From Monilinia fructicola (lineage: Eukaryota > Ascomycota > Leotiomycetes > Helotiales > Sclerotiniaceae), in contig VICG01000013.1 of the NCBI GenBank assembly GCA_008692225.1, positions 310,001 through 374,000 on the forward strand: a DNA stretch of 64,000 nt. The letters run 5' to 3'. Each line of letters starts with the position of its first letter. Position 1 is the stretch's first letter. Position numbers and translations under genes: made by a program. Below the pieces are notes generated by a model. It was given only the letters and a program-made list of their open reading frames with translations, did not search any database and was not told the origin of the DNA. Of this stretch, positions 25,897 to 37,604 are shown one piece after another.

Positions 25897-28800
25897 CTAC
25901 CTCATATTATCCTTCTTCAAATCCTCATTCATCTTTTCTAATTGTTCAACGGTAACTCTAGCTTTTGCTAACTATTGATTGAAGAATTACGTTAGTAAAT
26001 GATTCCTTCTCTCTATACGACTTCGACATTGGAGTGTTTAGGATGCGGATAGGATGGTAGAGAATGACAAGATGCCGATGTCAGTAGGGAAAGGATCTGG
26101 GATATGTGTAGAGAGATCAAGGAAAAAGAGAATGGGATAGGGCAACAGAAGCACTAGAAAAAAGGCTGCCAACCGAAGCTAACGCCGCTGATGAATTATC
26201 ATGCTCACTTTCGGGTGTCGCCACCACATCTGTGCTTTCACCCGTCCCCTCAGAATCCTTACCATCAGTCTCGGCGAATCCCCTAGAGAAAAGTCCTCCA
26301 AACGTTGGTGTTTTTGGTGGGGATGTAGTTGAAAGCTTGGTCTTTTGTTTTTTCACCGTATGGTATTAGTTCAAGTACCTAGTACTGATATAATCATACA
26401 ATATTAACGAAAGTTGAATTCATACCTTTGCCTCTGCAAGTTCAGCATCCTTGACCTTGAGCTGAGCTTCAGCTTCCTTCAAACGGGCATCCAGTGTTTC
26501 ACAGTCTTTGCTAGTCTCTTCTAGAAGTTCCGTCATAGATTCATGCATGGTTTTGTAGTCATCCTTGCTGGTCTTGACTTTCTGTTCGAGAGTAGCTTTC
26601 TCTTTTTCAAGCTCTGCATTTGCTGACTCTAGTTGCAATTTGCTTGCAGTGAGCTCTTGGGTAGCCCTTGCTGTTTCTTGTTGGGCGGATGAAAGAGCAG
26701 CCTCGTGTTGATTCTTGAGGGCTTGCAATTCTCGACGTAAAGCATCGAGTTCAGAAGTGTCCAACTTCACATTTCTTGCAGCCTCCAAATCAGCCTCCGC
26801 ATTTGCCTTGGCAATCTTCTCTGCAGCTAAATCTTGCTTCAGTGCTTCCAACTCATCTTGTACCGAATTTAGAGATTGTTTGGATTTAGTAATCTCATTT
26901 TGTAACTCAGCCTCTACTGCCTTTTGTCTCTGGAAAATGGATGAAGCGGAAGCATTACTGGCTTCATGCTCTGCTTTCAAAACGGCAATGGCCTCATCAT
27001 GAGTTGATTGAACATTTGCATATTGGGCCTTTAATGAGGCAATATCTTGAGCGTGGCTCTGCATCAATCTCTGTAATTCCTCTTCATGAGCTTGTTGAGT
27101 ACCCTTTTGGCTCTCAATATTTGCCGACGCAGTCGCAAGATTAGCTTCATGCTCGGCCTTGAGAGTTGCAATAGCATCTTCATGGGCTGATTGAACAGTC
27201 ACATGTTGAGCTTTCAATGAAGCGATATCTTGAGCGTGGCTCTGCATCAATCTCTCCAATTCCTCTTCATGAGCTTGTTGAGCACCCTTTTGGCTCTCAA
27301 TATTTGCCAACGCACTCGCAAGATTAGCTTCATGCTCTGCCTTGAGGGCTGCAATAGCTTCTTCATGGGTTGATTGAGCTGTAGCGTGTTGAGATTTTAG
27401 CGCAGCAATATCCTCAGCGTGTTCACGAGTCAATCTCTCCAACTCCTGTTGATGAGCTTGTTGGGCATCCTTCTGGCTTTCGGAATTTGATGAAGCACTG
27501 GCAAGATTAGCCTCGTACTCTGCTTTAAGGGTTGCAATAGCTTCTTCATGGGTTGATTGAGCTGTAGCATGCTGAGCTTTTAATGAAGCAATATCCTCGG
27601 CGTGTTCACGAGTCAATCTCTCCAGCTCCTGTTGATGAGCTTGTTGGGCACTCTTTTGGCTTTCAGCATCTGATGAAGCATTGGCAAGATTAGCCTCGTA
27701 CTCTGCCTTGAGGGCTGCAATAGCTTCTTCATGGCTTGATTGAGCTGCAGCATGCTGAACTTTTAGCGCTGCAATATCTTCAGCATGTTCACGAGTTAAT
27801 TTCTCCAACTCCTGTTTGATGAGCTTGTTGAGCATCCTTCTGGCTTTCGGCATCTGAGGAGGCACTAGCGAGATTGGCTTCATGTTCTGCCTTGAGAGCG
27901 GCAACGGCTTCGTCGTGGTTTGCTTGAACTGTAGCATGCTGTGATTTCAATGTAGCAAGATCTTCCGCATGACTAGCAGCTAATTTCTCCAATTCTTGCT
28001 CATGAGCTTGCTGGGCAGCAGATGTTGCTTGGCTGTGTGCGTCATCCAATGCCTTTGCATGATTCTTCTCATACTCAGACTTTAACTCGGCAATGGCAGC
28101 AGCATGGTTATGCTCGAGTTGTTGCAACTCTGAAGAATGAGAGGAATGGCTAGCAGATATAGCTCTGTCATGTGCTTCATCCAATGCCTTGGCATGATTT
28201 GTCTTCAACTCTTCCAATGCACGTTGGTGAGCTTTGTCATTGTTGTCGAGTTCTACGATAGCAGCAGCATGACATTGTTTTGCCTTCTCAAGTTCTTGCT
28301 CATGAGCCGCCAAGATCTCGTTGTAATTCTTGGTAAGTTCTTCATGCTTGGTCTTTCAATGCATTGAATTCATCTCGGATACCAGAGTCTCCCGACAATG
28401 CATCGATTTCCTTTTGGTAATCGTTGGAAATAGTTTCTAATTCTTTCAAGTGCTTCTCATTGAGTGCAGAAGTTTCGAGTGAGTGTTTCTCCAAAAGTTC
28501 AGAAACCTCTTTGGTCTTCTGGTCCAATGACTGGATTGTTGTTGCAAGCTCCTCCTTGATCTTGTTGTGCAAGTCATCCTTATCCTTTCCTTCAGAACCA
28601 AGTTGCTCCAAAGCCTTTTGGAGTGAAATGACCTCCTCCTTGGATTTCTCCAATTCTTCTCTAGCAGCCGCCAAAGCGGACTCCGATTCGGTGCCAGTAG
28701 ATTGCAAGCCATCCAATTTTTCAGTCAATTCAGCAACCTGTTGCTGGGCGGAAGCAAGCTCTCTTTCAGCAGCCTCGGCGTTGGCCCTGGCTTCCGCAAT

Positions 28801-31002
28801 TTCCTTTTCTGATGTCGCCAATGCTACGGTATCCTTTTCGAGAATTTCTCTGAGACTTTTGACCTCTCCTTCCAGGTTATATACCTTCTCGGCATGAGCC
28901 GTTTCCAGAGACTTTTGGGCCTCGAGAACTTCATCGAGTTGTTTTTGAACAGCAGCTAAGCTTTCTTCATGTTTTCGAGTCAATTCGGCAATCTGAGTTT
29001 CGTAGGTCGAGGAGACATCGGTATTTCCCTTTGCAAGCTCTTCAGAGTGTGCAGACTTCAAAGCGTCGAGGGCAATGGTGTGCTCTTCCGTCAAGGTTTT
29101 CTTCAACTCTTCCAAAGCCTTTGCGTGCTCGCCAGCTTGGGATTCCAGTTGTTTTTGGATTGCGGATAGGTTCTCTTCATGCTTACTGGTCAACTCAGAA
29201 ATCTGGGCTTCATAAGTGGAGGAAGCGTCGGTAGTTCCCTTGGCAAGTTCTTCAGAATGAGCAGACTTTAATGCCTCGACAGCAGCATTGTGCTCCTCGG
29301 CCAAAGTTCTCTTCAACTCCTCCAAAGTGTCTGCATGCTTGCCAGCCTGGGATTCGAAATCCGACTCCAATGTCTTGATTTTCTCATCATGCTCAGCTTG
29401 CAAAGATTTCAAGGATTCAGTTGCGGCGGTACATTCTGCGATAGCCTTCTCGAGTTGAACCTTCAAGTCTGTGATCTCAGCCTCCTTTTCGGCAGCTGCG
29501 GCAATAGCGGCGGCATTTGCTTCCTTAGCAGCTGCTAATTCGGCATTCACGGCTTCTAAAGCGTTAGCGTGCTCGGTAGCATTAGTTTCTCTAGCGGCCG
29601 CTAATTCTGCGTTTAGTGCCTCCAAAGCTGCACTGTGTTCGGCCTTTAACTTTTCCAAAGCTTCGGCGTGCTCTGTAGCACCCCTAGAGGATGCAGCCTC
29701 TTTTGCCTCCTCAATGGCGGCCAAAGTGGCTTCCTGGGCTGCTGCTTTGGCATTCTCAGCTTCTACCAATTGAGCCTGCAAACTTTCTAGTGCGGCTTTA
29801 TGATCGGCATTTAGTTTCTCAATGAGCTCGCTGTGGGTTGCGCGAATGGATTCCTCGGCGTCTGAGATACGCTTTGACTCTTCTTCAGCTGCTTTGCTCA
29901 GTTCAAGAAGTTTCTCCTGCGAAATGGTAATCTCTTTCTTTAATTCTTCAGCCTTTGATTCGCTCTCCGTCAACTTTGTCTTCAACTCTTCGACTTCCTT
30001 TGTGGATGCCGCCGCGGTTGCAGATGATGTGCTATTCACGGAGCGAGTAGATCCCAATGCCGATGGCTTTGGTGCGGGATGAGGCGGTCCACCACCCTGT
30101 AGAGCATTAAGTCGTTTTCTGGCTTCTGAAACTGCCCCACCACCGCTGAGGGCGCTAATAGAAGGCTTGGAAGAGTGTGATGGACGAGTCGCAGTAGTGC
30201 TGATTACAGTGTTAGTATCGGGTGCGTCTATGAACCTGAGATTCAGCTATAATAGTACTCACCTAGAAGCGGAAGTTGGCTTGGTAGCAGTTGTACTCGT
30301 AGTTTTCGCCGTCTTTGGACTGGTCTGGCCAGCTGGTGCCGCTGACGGAACTGGTTTTCTCGCAGTAGTTGTAGTGGTAGTAGCGTGCATCGACACAGGT
30401 CTAGCCCTAGCTTCAGCTGCTGTCCCAGGAGTCTTCGAGGTATTAGTATGACTTGGCGCCAGGGAAACCCGTCGTGCAGCGGTAGTGGTAGATTTCTTCT
30501 CATCTGCATGAGATCCAGCCGCGGAGGGAGCTCTATGACTGGCACTGGAGGATGTAGGTCCTGTTGCACTGCTTGTAGGCTTTCGCACAACAGACCCAGT
30601 TGGTGGGCGTGTCGGGGGTTTACTTAGACCTCCAGTAGTTTTGGTCGTGGATGAAGCTGCTGGCTTGACCCCAGAAGAAGCAGTGGGCCTGGTTGCGCTC
30701 CCGGAAATCGGACGTCTTGGTGCCGCTGATGAACCAGCTCTTTTTGGAACTGCATTTTCCTTCTTGACACCACTTGTAGCTCCTGTTGGGTGTTTATCTG
30801 CATCGGTACTTTTGACAGATTCTTTCTCCGTCTCGGTATCTACTTCCGATGCTGCGCCGGTAGTTTCCTCTGGTACAGCATCTGCCGTACCCTCCGCGGT
30901 TGCTTCAACGGGAGTGACAGGGGTATCCTCTAATATGTCTGTAGATGTTTCTTCTGGTTTCGAAGTCGCCTGGGGAATAACTGGGCTCTCAACGTCCGCC
31001 AT
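25897..31002 (-). CDS. Giant coiled-coil 'M protein repeat'-like protein
   Basis: Start ATG 31002 (MADVESPVIPQ). Exon 1 (31002..30263) is Thr/Ser/Pro/Ala-rich and disordered. It is joined over a GTGAGT...TACTAAC...CAG intron (30262..30200) to exon 2. Exon 2 reads STTATRPSHSSKPSISALSGGG, then continuous coiled coil of Glu/Lys/Ala/Leu heptads from about 30050 to 26426. It contains two copies of an EELKRTLAEEHNAAVEALKSAHSEELAKG-type block (about 66 residues; only the pattern is given) and five to six tandem 61-residue repeats. A GTATGA intron leads to an exon TKLSTTSPPKTPTFGGLFS. The probable last exon ends EQLEKMNEDLKKDNMR at 25897; its junction is uncertain. Two one-base insertions split the frame: AAA at 28354-28356 and at 27815-27817. 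Total length is about 1,500 residues. Fungal relatives are annotated as M-protein-repeat or myosin-like proteins; a cytoskeletal or septal scaffold role is guesswork. Confidence 0.75.
27060..27830 (-). repeat. 183-bp tandem coding repeats in the coiled-coil gene
   Basis: The unit ELERLTREHAEDIAALK...THEEAIAALKAE...QQAHQQ recurs every 61 codons. The cognate CTCCTGTTGATGAGCTTG-like segment occurs near 27073, 27256, 27439, 27622 and 27805, spaced 183 bp. DNA identity between copies is high, which suggests recent tandem duplication or gene conversion. Confidence 0.85.
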
Positions 31003-32796
31003 GTTGACAATGATCGAGGTGGAAAGAGATTGTATAACGAAGGACTAATATTTGCGACTGTAGTTGTGAAAATTTATCAGTCAGCGATATTCATGCATGA
31101 TTCACAGACGTCCATCTGCCCAGCCCGATTTTCCTAGCCTCACATGTGCATATGTACTCCACCAAACAGCGCGACATGGACTGTAACAGAGAATTGATCA
31201 ATGGAAAGATTGAAATCTCGCAGAGGAGCGCAAAACACTGAATTTGTCAAACAGATAAGGTACACCAGATATCTCGGTGTGATCCGAGACCTACGACGTG
31301 TTCAATCACACTGCAATATGAACCACACCTATCTTGTAATTCTGTCCTCCAATTGCGAAAACTCCAGAACTCCAATGGATGAATACGCGACGTTTGGCTT
31401 TTTTGGCTCTTCTGCTTTCTCTCTTTCTCTCTCTCTCTCTCGTTCTGAGTTCTGGCTTTTTGGCCTTCTGGCTTTCGTTTGGAATTGGGGCTGGCTTTAT
31501 CAAAAGAAAAGAAAACAAGACAAAACAAAACAAAACGAAAAAGAAAAGAAAAGACAAGAAAAGCTCACCTGAATCTCGTCTCTCCGACTTTCCTTTCCTT
31601 TCCTTTCCTTTCCTCTCTTTCTTTCTTTCTCTCTCTCTTTCCTTCCTTGTGTTCCCTGCGTCCTCGAACAAATAACAGATCGATTGATGAGCGTAAAAGA
31701 AAGTCCAGTATCACAAGATGATGTGCAATGCTAAAATAAGAACCGATCAAGGAAAGCTGATGAGTGAGTGTTCGGGTACCCAGGAGGGAAATTATCAAAA
31801 GGCAATGGATGGATTATTGAGCTTGGGGACTTCTAGAAGGAAAGCAGCTAATTTTTAGAGGGGACTTTGCCCCTGCGGCCGATGACTTGGACCCACCGTG
31901 TTTAAGGGATTTATCATTCACGAAATTAACCCGTATTGGACAGACAACGTCAACCTATTGATAGATAGATAGGTAGGTAGGTAGGTTTGTTAGTATGAGA
32001 ATGATGATGATGATGATGATGATAAAAGGACTGGAAGTACGGAGTATGGAATTCACCAATAATTGATTATTACTGTATGGATTTCTATTGAAGATACGGA
32101 GATGGATATGGAGATATACTCTGTACTGCGTCTCTCTTGAACTTGACGAGCACAACCTTGGAGATTACTGGGTACCTACCCATCTACCTAGGTACTCTAT
32201 ACAATACCAATCTATCCTATCTTACCATGAAAAAAAGACAAGTATTCAAGTGAATGAATAGGGGTTAGAAAGGCTTCATATCAAAGCTTGTTTGTCCTCA
32301 CCGACACCGATTTTAGAAAGTGTTTTTGTAGAAAGCTCCTAACCCCTGAGGGACTGAGCAGGATGATAATTTCTATTTACAGATCTGTTCCCATTTTCCC
32401 TTATGTTGTTGTTATTGTTGTTGTAGTTACCAGAGGATTTCTTCAAAGATCAAAGTGATACCAGCTGTTCGAACCTAAAAATATATCTGCCAGTACACAT
32501 CCCCTTTCTTTTCTCCGGTTTTTTCTCCTGTCCTGTAGCAAGCAATATGATTCTGCTCCGGTAAATGCAATGCTTCTCAAAAATAGTTACTGTTTGATAA
32601 ATAGCGATATTTGTTACCCATTCCATCTGTATGTTAGTTGACCACATACTAGTCATAAAGTCATAAAGTCGTGATTTTGGAGACTCTATGGTATCTCCGG
32701 TAGAATTAATGATTTTCGTCTTTAGAACCGACCAACAAAACCCATTTGCGTTGGTGAAAGTGTTCAAAAGTCGTGTCGCCCTCCACTTTATTTCTA
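31003..32796. other. Intergenic region with pyrimidine and GAT repeats
   Basis: No gene seen. It contains a TTTCC/TTTCTC tract at 31589-31648, (GAT)n at 32000-32022, TACGGAGTA at 32038-32046 and TACCTAGGTA at 32185-32194. Open frames across 31306-31721 are translations of low-complexity sequence. Confidence 0.7.
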
Positions 32797-34592
32797 TTAC
32801 TTCATCTCTTCGGTATATGCTTCCTTGATTGATTCGACGCCATCGTGTAATGTAGCACTAGAAGCGCCAAGAATGTATTGTGCTCCTGTTCGTAATACTT
32901 TATCTCGTGCTTGTTGGGTTGATGCTCTTGGTCTTTGAATTCGTGGAATCCAGTGCTCGATTTGGCGTAACTGTATCGTGATTTCTGCCACTGCCCAGCC
33001 TATTCTTGTTAGCATATATGGAATATGTTTTGGATTCGAAAACATACCACCAACGAAAAGACCGAAATTACGGAACAAAGATGGGGGAAGACCATGACTC
33101 CCAAAGAAGAGAGTGACTGGGGGAAACAATATTCGAAGAGCATTGTCAAAAAAATGGTTCTCCCATATTGATGATTCCGTTCCATGAATTTGCGGCCTCG
33201 GCAGCTTTACCAAGACTCTCTCGAATACCTGTTGCTGTAAAGCTGGCTTGTTCAAGATTTTCAGAATGATTTTCGATCAAGGTGGTCATATTCACCACGA
33301 CATGAGCAAGCGCTTCGAACCTCTGGAAACGTTAGTTCTATATCATACATTCTGTATCGAAGGACGTTACCTGATCCAAAGTATCTTGTCGATCACTCAT
33401 AGAAGTAATCACGGGAATCAAGAGATCCTATATACCATTAGTCCAGCTACCTAAACTTTTGCAGTGCCTTGCTTACAATGGCATGAGTCAATCTTTCGAA
33501 TGATGATTCAGCATTTCCTGCCAGTGCATTAATGACTTCCAACTTTGATTTTGCAGTTCCACTGGTGGCCATAAGAGCATGTTCTTGCGCAGCAGCCATC
33601 TCTGCGTTGCTCTGGAGAACTGTATCGACCACATTTTTCATCACTCGTTGAATATCACCAGTACTACCAAGAATTGACCTGAGAGCACTCGCAACATCCT
33701 AAACATACCGTATCAACATTTAAGCACAGTGATAGATGAGGAATGAACTTACCACTGCCTCTGATGAAATGACCTCGAATGCATCTTCAACCTTAGTCTT
33801 GAGTGCTTCGGCTTTCGTCATAACTCCTTCAAAGTAAGAATCCGCCGCTTTTACATGATCTGCCATGTTTCGCTTGAGATCATGAAGGTCATTTTCAAGG
33901 TCCGCTGCAAACTGGCTCATAATCTCCACAAGCTTTTTGTGCAGAAGAATAGACTGGTCTAGGGGGTTTTAGAGAGGTCCTCGAAGATTGACTCAAGACA
34001 TACCTTTATCAATATCGGAACGAGCAGCTTGACATATTAACAGACAGTTATCTCGATAACTTGTCCAACTCAACCAATGGGAAGGGTCTTTACCCAATCC
34101 CTTCAAGCAAGCTCCAACCTCGTTCTGTGATATTTGCAACTTCCCCTCTGCTTCTTGGGAAGCATGGAGTAAAGCTGGAAGCCGGAAAGATTCACAAGCA
34201 TCGGGAACAACCATACTACTTCGTTCCATATCGCAAATTGCCAGACTTGCAGCCAGACTTTCCACATAGTGTCTCTGTACACGCCCACTGTAAAAATCAT
34301 ACTCTTTTTGACTGATATCTTCCAGCCCTTCGCAATTGCTCATCAGAAGCTGTGCAGCCACTCGATGGCAAATTGGCTCTTCCTCTAGCCTCTTGAGCTC
34401 CAGCATTGCGCTTGAGTATAGTTCATTGGTTCTAGATCGAGCATTTGCCAACTCAACTCGACTGTTCTGGTTTTGATTCCGTTCAAATTGCCGCTGGCCA
34501 GGAGTGGAGTCATCGATAATCTTAGACTTCCATCCAAACGCGGATACTGATACTAACCATGTTCCTAGCAGGAGGAGTCTAAGAAGTAGCAT
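32797..34592 (-). CDS. KAR5: Nuclear fusion (karyogamy) membrane protein Kar5/Tht1
   Basis: ER/nuclear-envelope protein needed for outer nuclear membrane fusion during mating. Exons: complement of 34592..34004, 33958..33753, 33698..33477, 33427..33371 and 33322..32797, about 532 residues. Signal peptide MLLLRLLLLGTWLVSVSAF, then a Cys-containing luminal domain with PICHRVAAQLLMSNCEGL and a later CLKGLGKDPSHW...SYRDNC region typical of Kar5. Coiled-coil stretches follow, and hydrophobic segments near the C-terminus (ALRILFPPVTLFFGSHGLPP and FGLFVGGMF). All four introns have GT-AG ends and keep frame. One T too many in a seven-base run (A7 on plus, 33148-33154) breaks the frame between NMGEPFF and DNALRILFPP; removing it restores a continuous family match, so an indel error is likely. 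Confidence 0.88.
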
Positions 34593-35389
34593 TTTTTGAA
34601 ACTTTGATCTCTCTCAAGAACTATGAGTTTTATAACGTGGTGGCCAGCGATAGATTTGAGTCGCGTCTCAGAAGCAAGGTACGGGTGACGAAACGATAGA
34701 TCGAAGAACTTTCTGATAGTTGCCACGTCCTAGTTTGAGGAAGTTTGGGGTAAAACTTAATAAGAGATACAGAATAGAAGAAGGATAAATCAATGGCTTC
34801 GGGAAAGAGAAATAAACTAGAGTTCAGAAGGGTTGAGGTTGCTGATGATTTGGAGATGGAAGAGTTCAAGAGAAAATGCGAGGACAAGAGAGATGGAAAA
34901 CAACGAACTTGGCGACGCTCTCGTCTTCGTCGTCGCAGATACAGATCATGAACGGATCTCGAAGGAGTGAATTATATAATATGAGAAAGAGGGTGAATGT
35001 GGAACGAGCTTCTTATTCCTTCCTAAAGTGATCTATATGTAAATCAGATGTATCGGCAGGCTTTTGACTACCTAGGTAGTTGCGCATTTTTCACCTTTGA
35101 ATATCAATGGAAATGTTTGTACAAGACTTCGAATATATAATTCCGGTAGATCCATATCTCATCCATCCATTGCATCAAATCAGGGTTGCTCCTACCTCCT
35201 ACCGGAGCGTTTGAAATATCCATAGATTACTACAGCCCATCCAAATATTTACGCGTTCACGTCCGAGGAGAGAAACTCGAACCTCACGAAAGCACGTGCA
35301 AAAAGCAATCCACGCTAACCATATTTAACCAAAACCTCAAATTCTATCGACAGCGACCCTAGGGACCAAACAGCAGCAATCCACCCACC
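34593..35389. promoter_or_regulatory. Divergent KAR5-uL6m intergenic region
   Basis: No gene seen in these 800 bp. It must hold both promoters. One TACCTAGGTA palindrome lies at 35069-35078. Confidence 0.6.
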
Positions 35390-36201
35390 ATGTTGTCCAC
35401 CGCTCGGTCCAAAGGCCTAAGTCAGGTCCTGACCTCCACGGCCTCCATCTCAATCCCTTCATTCCTCCTTCCCGCCTTCCCCGTCGCCTCACGATCCTTC
35501 TCCTCATCCACATGTCGAAACTCTCACATTGGCAGCGCACCATTATCGATCCCCCCAGAAGTAAACTTTACAGTGATTCCACCGCCGCCGCCGGCGAAAG
35601 GCTCTGCAGTCTTGGGGAGACCGGTGGTTAATATTGAGGGGCCGTTGGGGAAGATGTCGATGTCGATTGAGCCGTTTATTAGAATCGAGCATGACACGAA
35701 TGCGCGGAAAGCAATTGTCAGCGTGGAAGATCGAGAAAAGAAGAGCCAAAGAGCTATGTGGGGTAGGCATCTCTCTCTCCCATCTTCCTGTTTTCTTCGC
35801 CTCTAAAAAAAGTCCCCATAGGAACCACTCGCGCCTACCTCCAAAATCACATCCTCGGCGTCTCTGAAGGTCACAGTGCCATTCTCCGCCTCGTCGGGGT
35901 CGGATACCGTGCTACCGTCGAACCTGCATCCAACGTCACAACCAAGACTCCCGAATATGACGGCCAGCAATTTGTTGTCCTGAAAGTAGGATACTCCCAT
36001 CCTATCGAATTACCCATTCCGAGATTCGTAAAAGCGAGCACACCACAGCCTACACGTATATTGTTAGAAGGTCCAGAGAAGGAAGTTGTGTTACTATTTG
36101 CCGCGCAGATTAGAAAGTGGAGAGTACCGGAACCGTACAAGGGCAAGGGAATCTTTGTGAACGGGGAGGAGATTAAGTTGAAGAATAAAAAGATTAAGTA
36201 G
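35390..36201 (+). CDS. MRPL6: Mitochondrial large-subunit ribosomal protein uL6m
   Basis: Component of the mitochondrial 54S subunit. CDS join(35390..35762, 35822..36201), 250 residues. The N-terminus MLSTARSKGLSQVL is Ser/Arg/Leu-rich and lacks acids, as expected for a mitochondrial presequence. The mature part has VNIEGPLGKMSMSIEPF, TRAYLQNHILGVSEGHSAILRLVGVGYRA and, at the end, EVVLLFAAQIRKWRVPEPYKGKGIFVNGEEI, the signature of uL6 (KxPEPYKGKGI). The intron is 59 nt with donor GTAGGC and acceptor ATAG; it joins AMWG to TTRAY. The gene converges on HAL2, with only 122 bp between stop codons. Confidence 0.95.
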
Positions 36202-36323
36202 AGGCTGAACATCCCGATGATCTTTATAGAAAGCATGCCACTCATGGATGCATCTGTGGCGTCAATGCTACAAGTGGAAATAGATATCATGGCTTTTACT
36301 TGTGATGGATATATATGTACAAT

Positions 36324-37604
36324 TTATTTTTTGGCTCCCAAGACCTCCTTAACCACCTCCAAAACATGACTGTGGATGGCCGCAGGGGCTGCGACGACAC
36401 CCTTGTTTTCGGCCAACGTCCTTCCCTTACTGAAGTCCAATCTACGTCCAACAGAATCGGTAACTTGACCACCTGCCTCTCTCACAATCAGATCTCCGGC
36501 AGCATGATCCCAGATCTTCTCTTGGTAAGTCGCGCTAACAGGAAGTCTGAGATAGATATCTCCAGCACCTCGAGCAATTGATCCATATTTGGCTTGGGAA
36601 TCCATTCGAACACTAGCCTTGGTGACACCCAATTTGGTAGCGATAGCATGTTGATCCCCATGGGACGAGTGACCAGCCTCGACACTCTCACAGAAGGTAG
36701 CTTGACTCAAATCCGTAACTGGCTTCATCTGAATAGATTGACCATTTCCCAATGCTCCAGTGCCCAATGGGCGACTTGTAGCACCTTGGCCCAATACAGC
36801 CGAGAAAAGAACCCCCTTTCCTTCGTCATCTGAAGCATCCTTGCCAGCATCAGCTGATAGGGGTGCGGAATCATCAATTGGAAGGTTGGGGCATCCAAGA
36901 ACACCGACTTTGACATCTCCATCAACCATCAAGGCTAGACAAACAGCGTATTGACCACCTCTCAAGAATCCCTTGGTTCCATCAATAGGATCCAAAGCCC
37001 AAATTCTTCCTTTAGCTCCCCCGGCACTGTTTCCTGCATCGATAGCATCAAGCATAGCGTCCACACTCTCGACTGGACCACCCAAAACCTTCTCAGCTTC
37101 TGGATCCGAAAGTTTAGAGGCTTCAACCAGCGCCCAGATTTGATCTCTCAATTGTGAGTTCTCTCTCAGATCACTCGCTTCCTCTTCTCCCACCACCTCA
37201 TCATCAGGGAAGTTCTTTTTGATAGCTTGGATGATCAGAGCTTGAGCACCAAAATCTCCAATTGTGACGGGCGATTTATCATCCTTGGATAGTGTTCCTT
37301 TGGACTTCTCGTGGAAAACCTTCTTGGTCAGGATCGCTGCTCTTTGAACGGCTAACTGAGCGACTTCTAATTCTTTGCTATAGTTGGACATCTTTGGGTT
37401 TGCAGCTGTCAAGAGGGGTTTGGGATTGATGGGAGCGAGATGGTGCGAGATGAGAGTGGTGCGGGGCCAAAATCTGGATGCGACGAAAGCCAGTGTGATA
37501 ATCAAGAAGGAGACAAATAAAGAGCTCTTGGGTACACAAGAATTATGAGATGAGAATTTGTTCTCTTTTGATTTATGTTTATCTTTGTTTGAAATCTTTG
37601 ACAT
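36324..37604 (-). CDS. HAL2: 3'(2'),5'-bisphosphate nucleotidase Hal2/Met22
   Basis: Magnesium-dependent, lithium- and sodium-sensitive phosphatase that turns PAP into AMP (and PAPS into APS), keeping sulfate assimilation and salt tolerance running. Motifs: SPVTIGDFGAQALI, VGEEEASDL (metal site), WALDPIDGTKGFLRGGQY (DPIDGT metal-binding motif) and KIWDHAAGDLIVREAGG (WDxAAG motif). The enzyme core begins at Met72 (ATG 37391, MSNYSKELEVAQLAVQ) and is 355 residues, the usual length. The 71 extra N-terminal codons include a hydrophobic stretch SLFVSFLIITLAFVASRF. They may be a real leader of a second isoform or only an in-frame 5' leader. The shorter start is the safer one. Confidence 0.95.
   Translation of the reverse strand: MSKISNKDKHKSKENKFSSHNSCVPKSSLFVSFLIITLAFVASRFWPRTTLISHHLAPINPKPLLTAANPKMSNYSKELEVAQLAVQRAAILTKKVFHEKSKGTLSKDDKSPVTIGDFGAQALIIQAIKKNFPDDEVVGEEEASDLRENSQLRDQIWALVEASKLSDPEAEKVLGGPVESVDAMLDAIDAGNSAGGAKGRIWALDPIDGTKGFLRGGQYAVCLALMVDGDVKVGVLGCPNLPIDDSAPLSADAGKDASDDEGKGVLFSAVLGQGATSRPLGTGALGNGQSIQMKPVTDLSQATFCESVEAGHSSHGDQHAIATKLGVTKASVRMDSQAKYGSIARGAGDIYLRLPVSATYQEKIWDHAAGDLIVREAGGQVTDSVGRRLDFSKGRTLAENKGVVAAPAAIHSHVLEVVKEVLGAKK

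Noticed and set aside
31306..31721. Lys/Arg/Glu- and Leu/Ser-rich frames on both strands
   Set aside because: Translations of purine/pyrimidine simple repeats.
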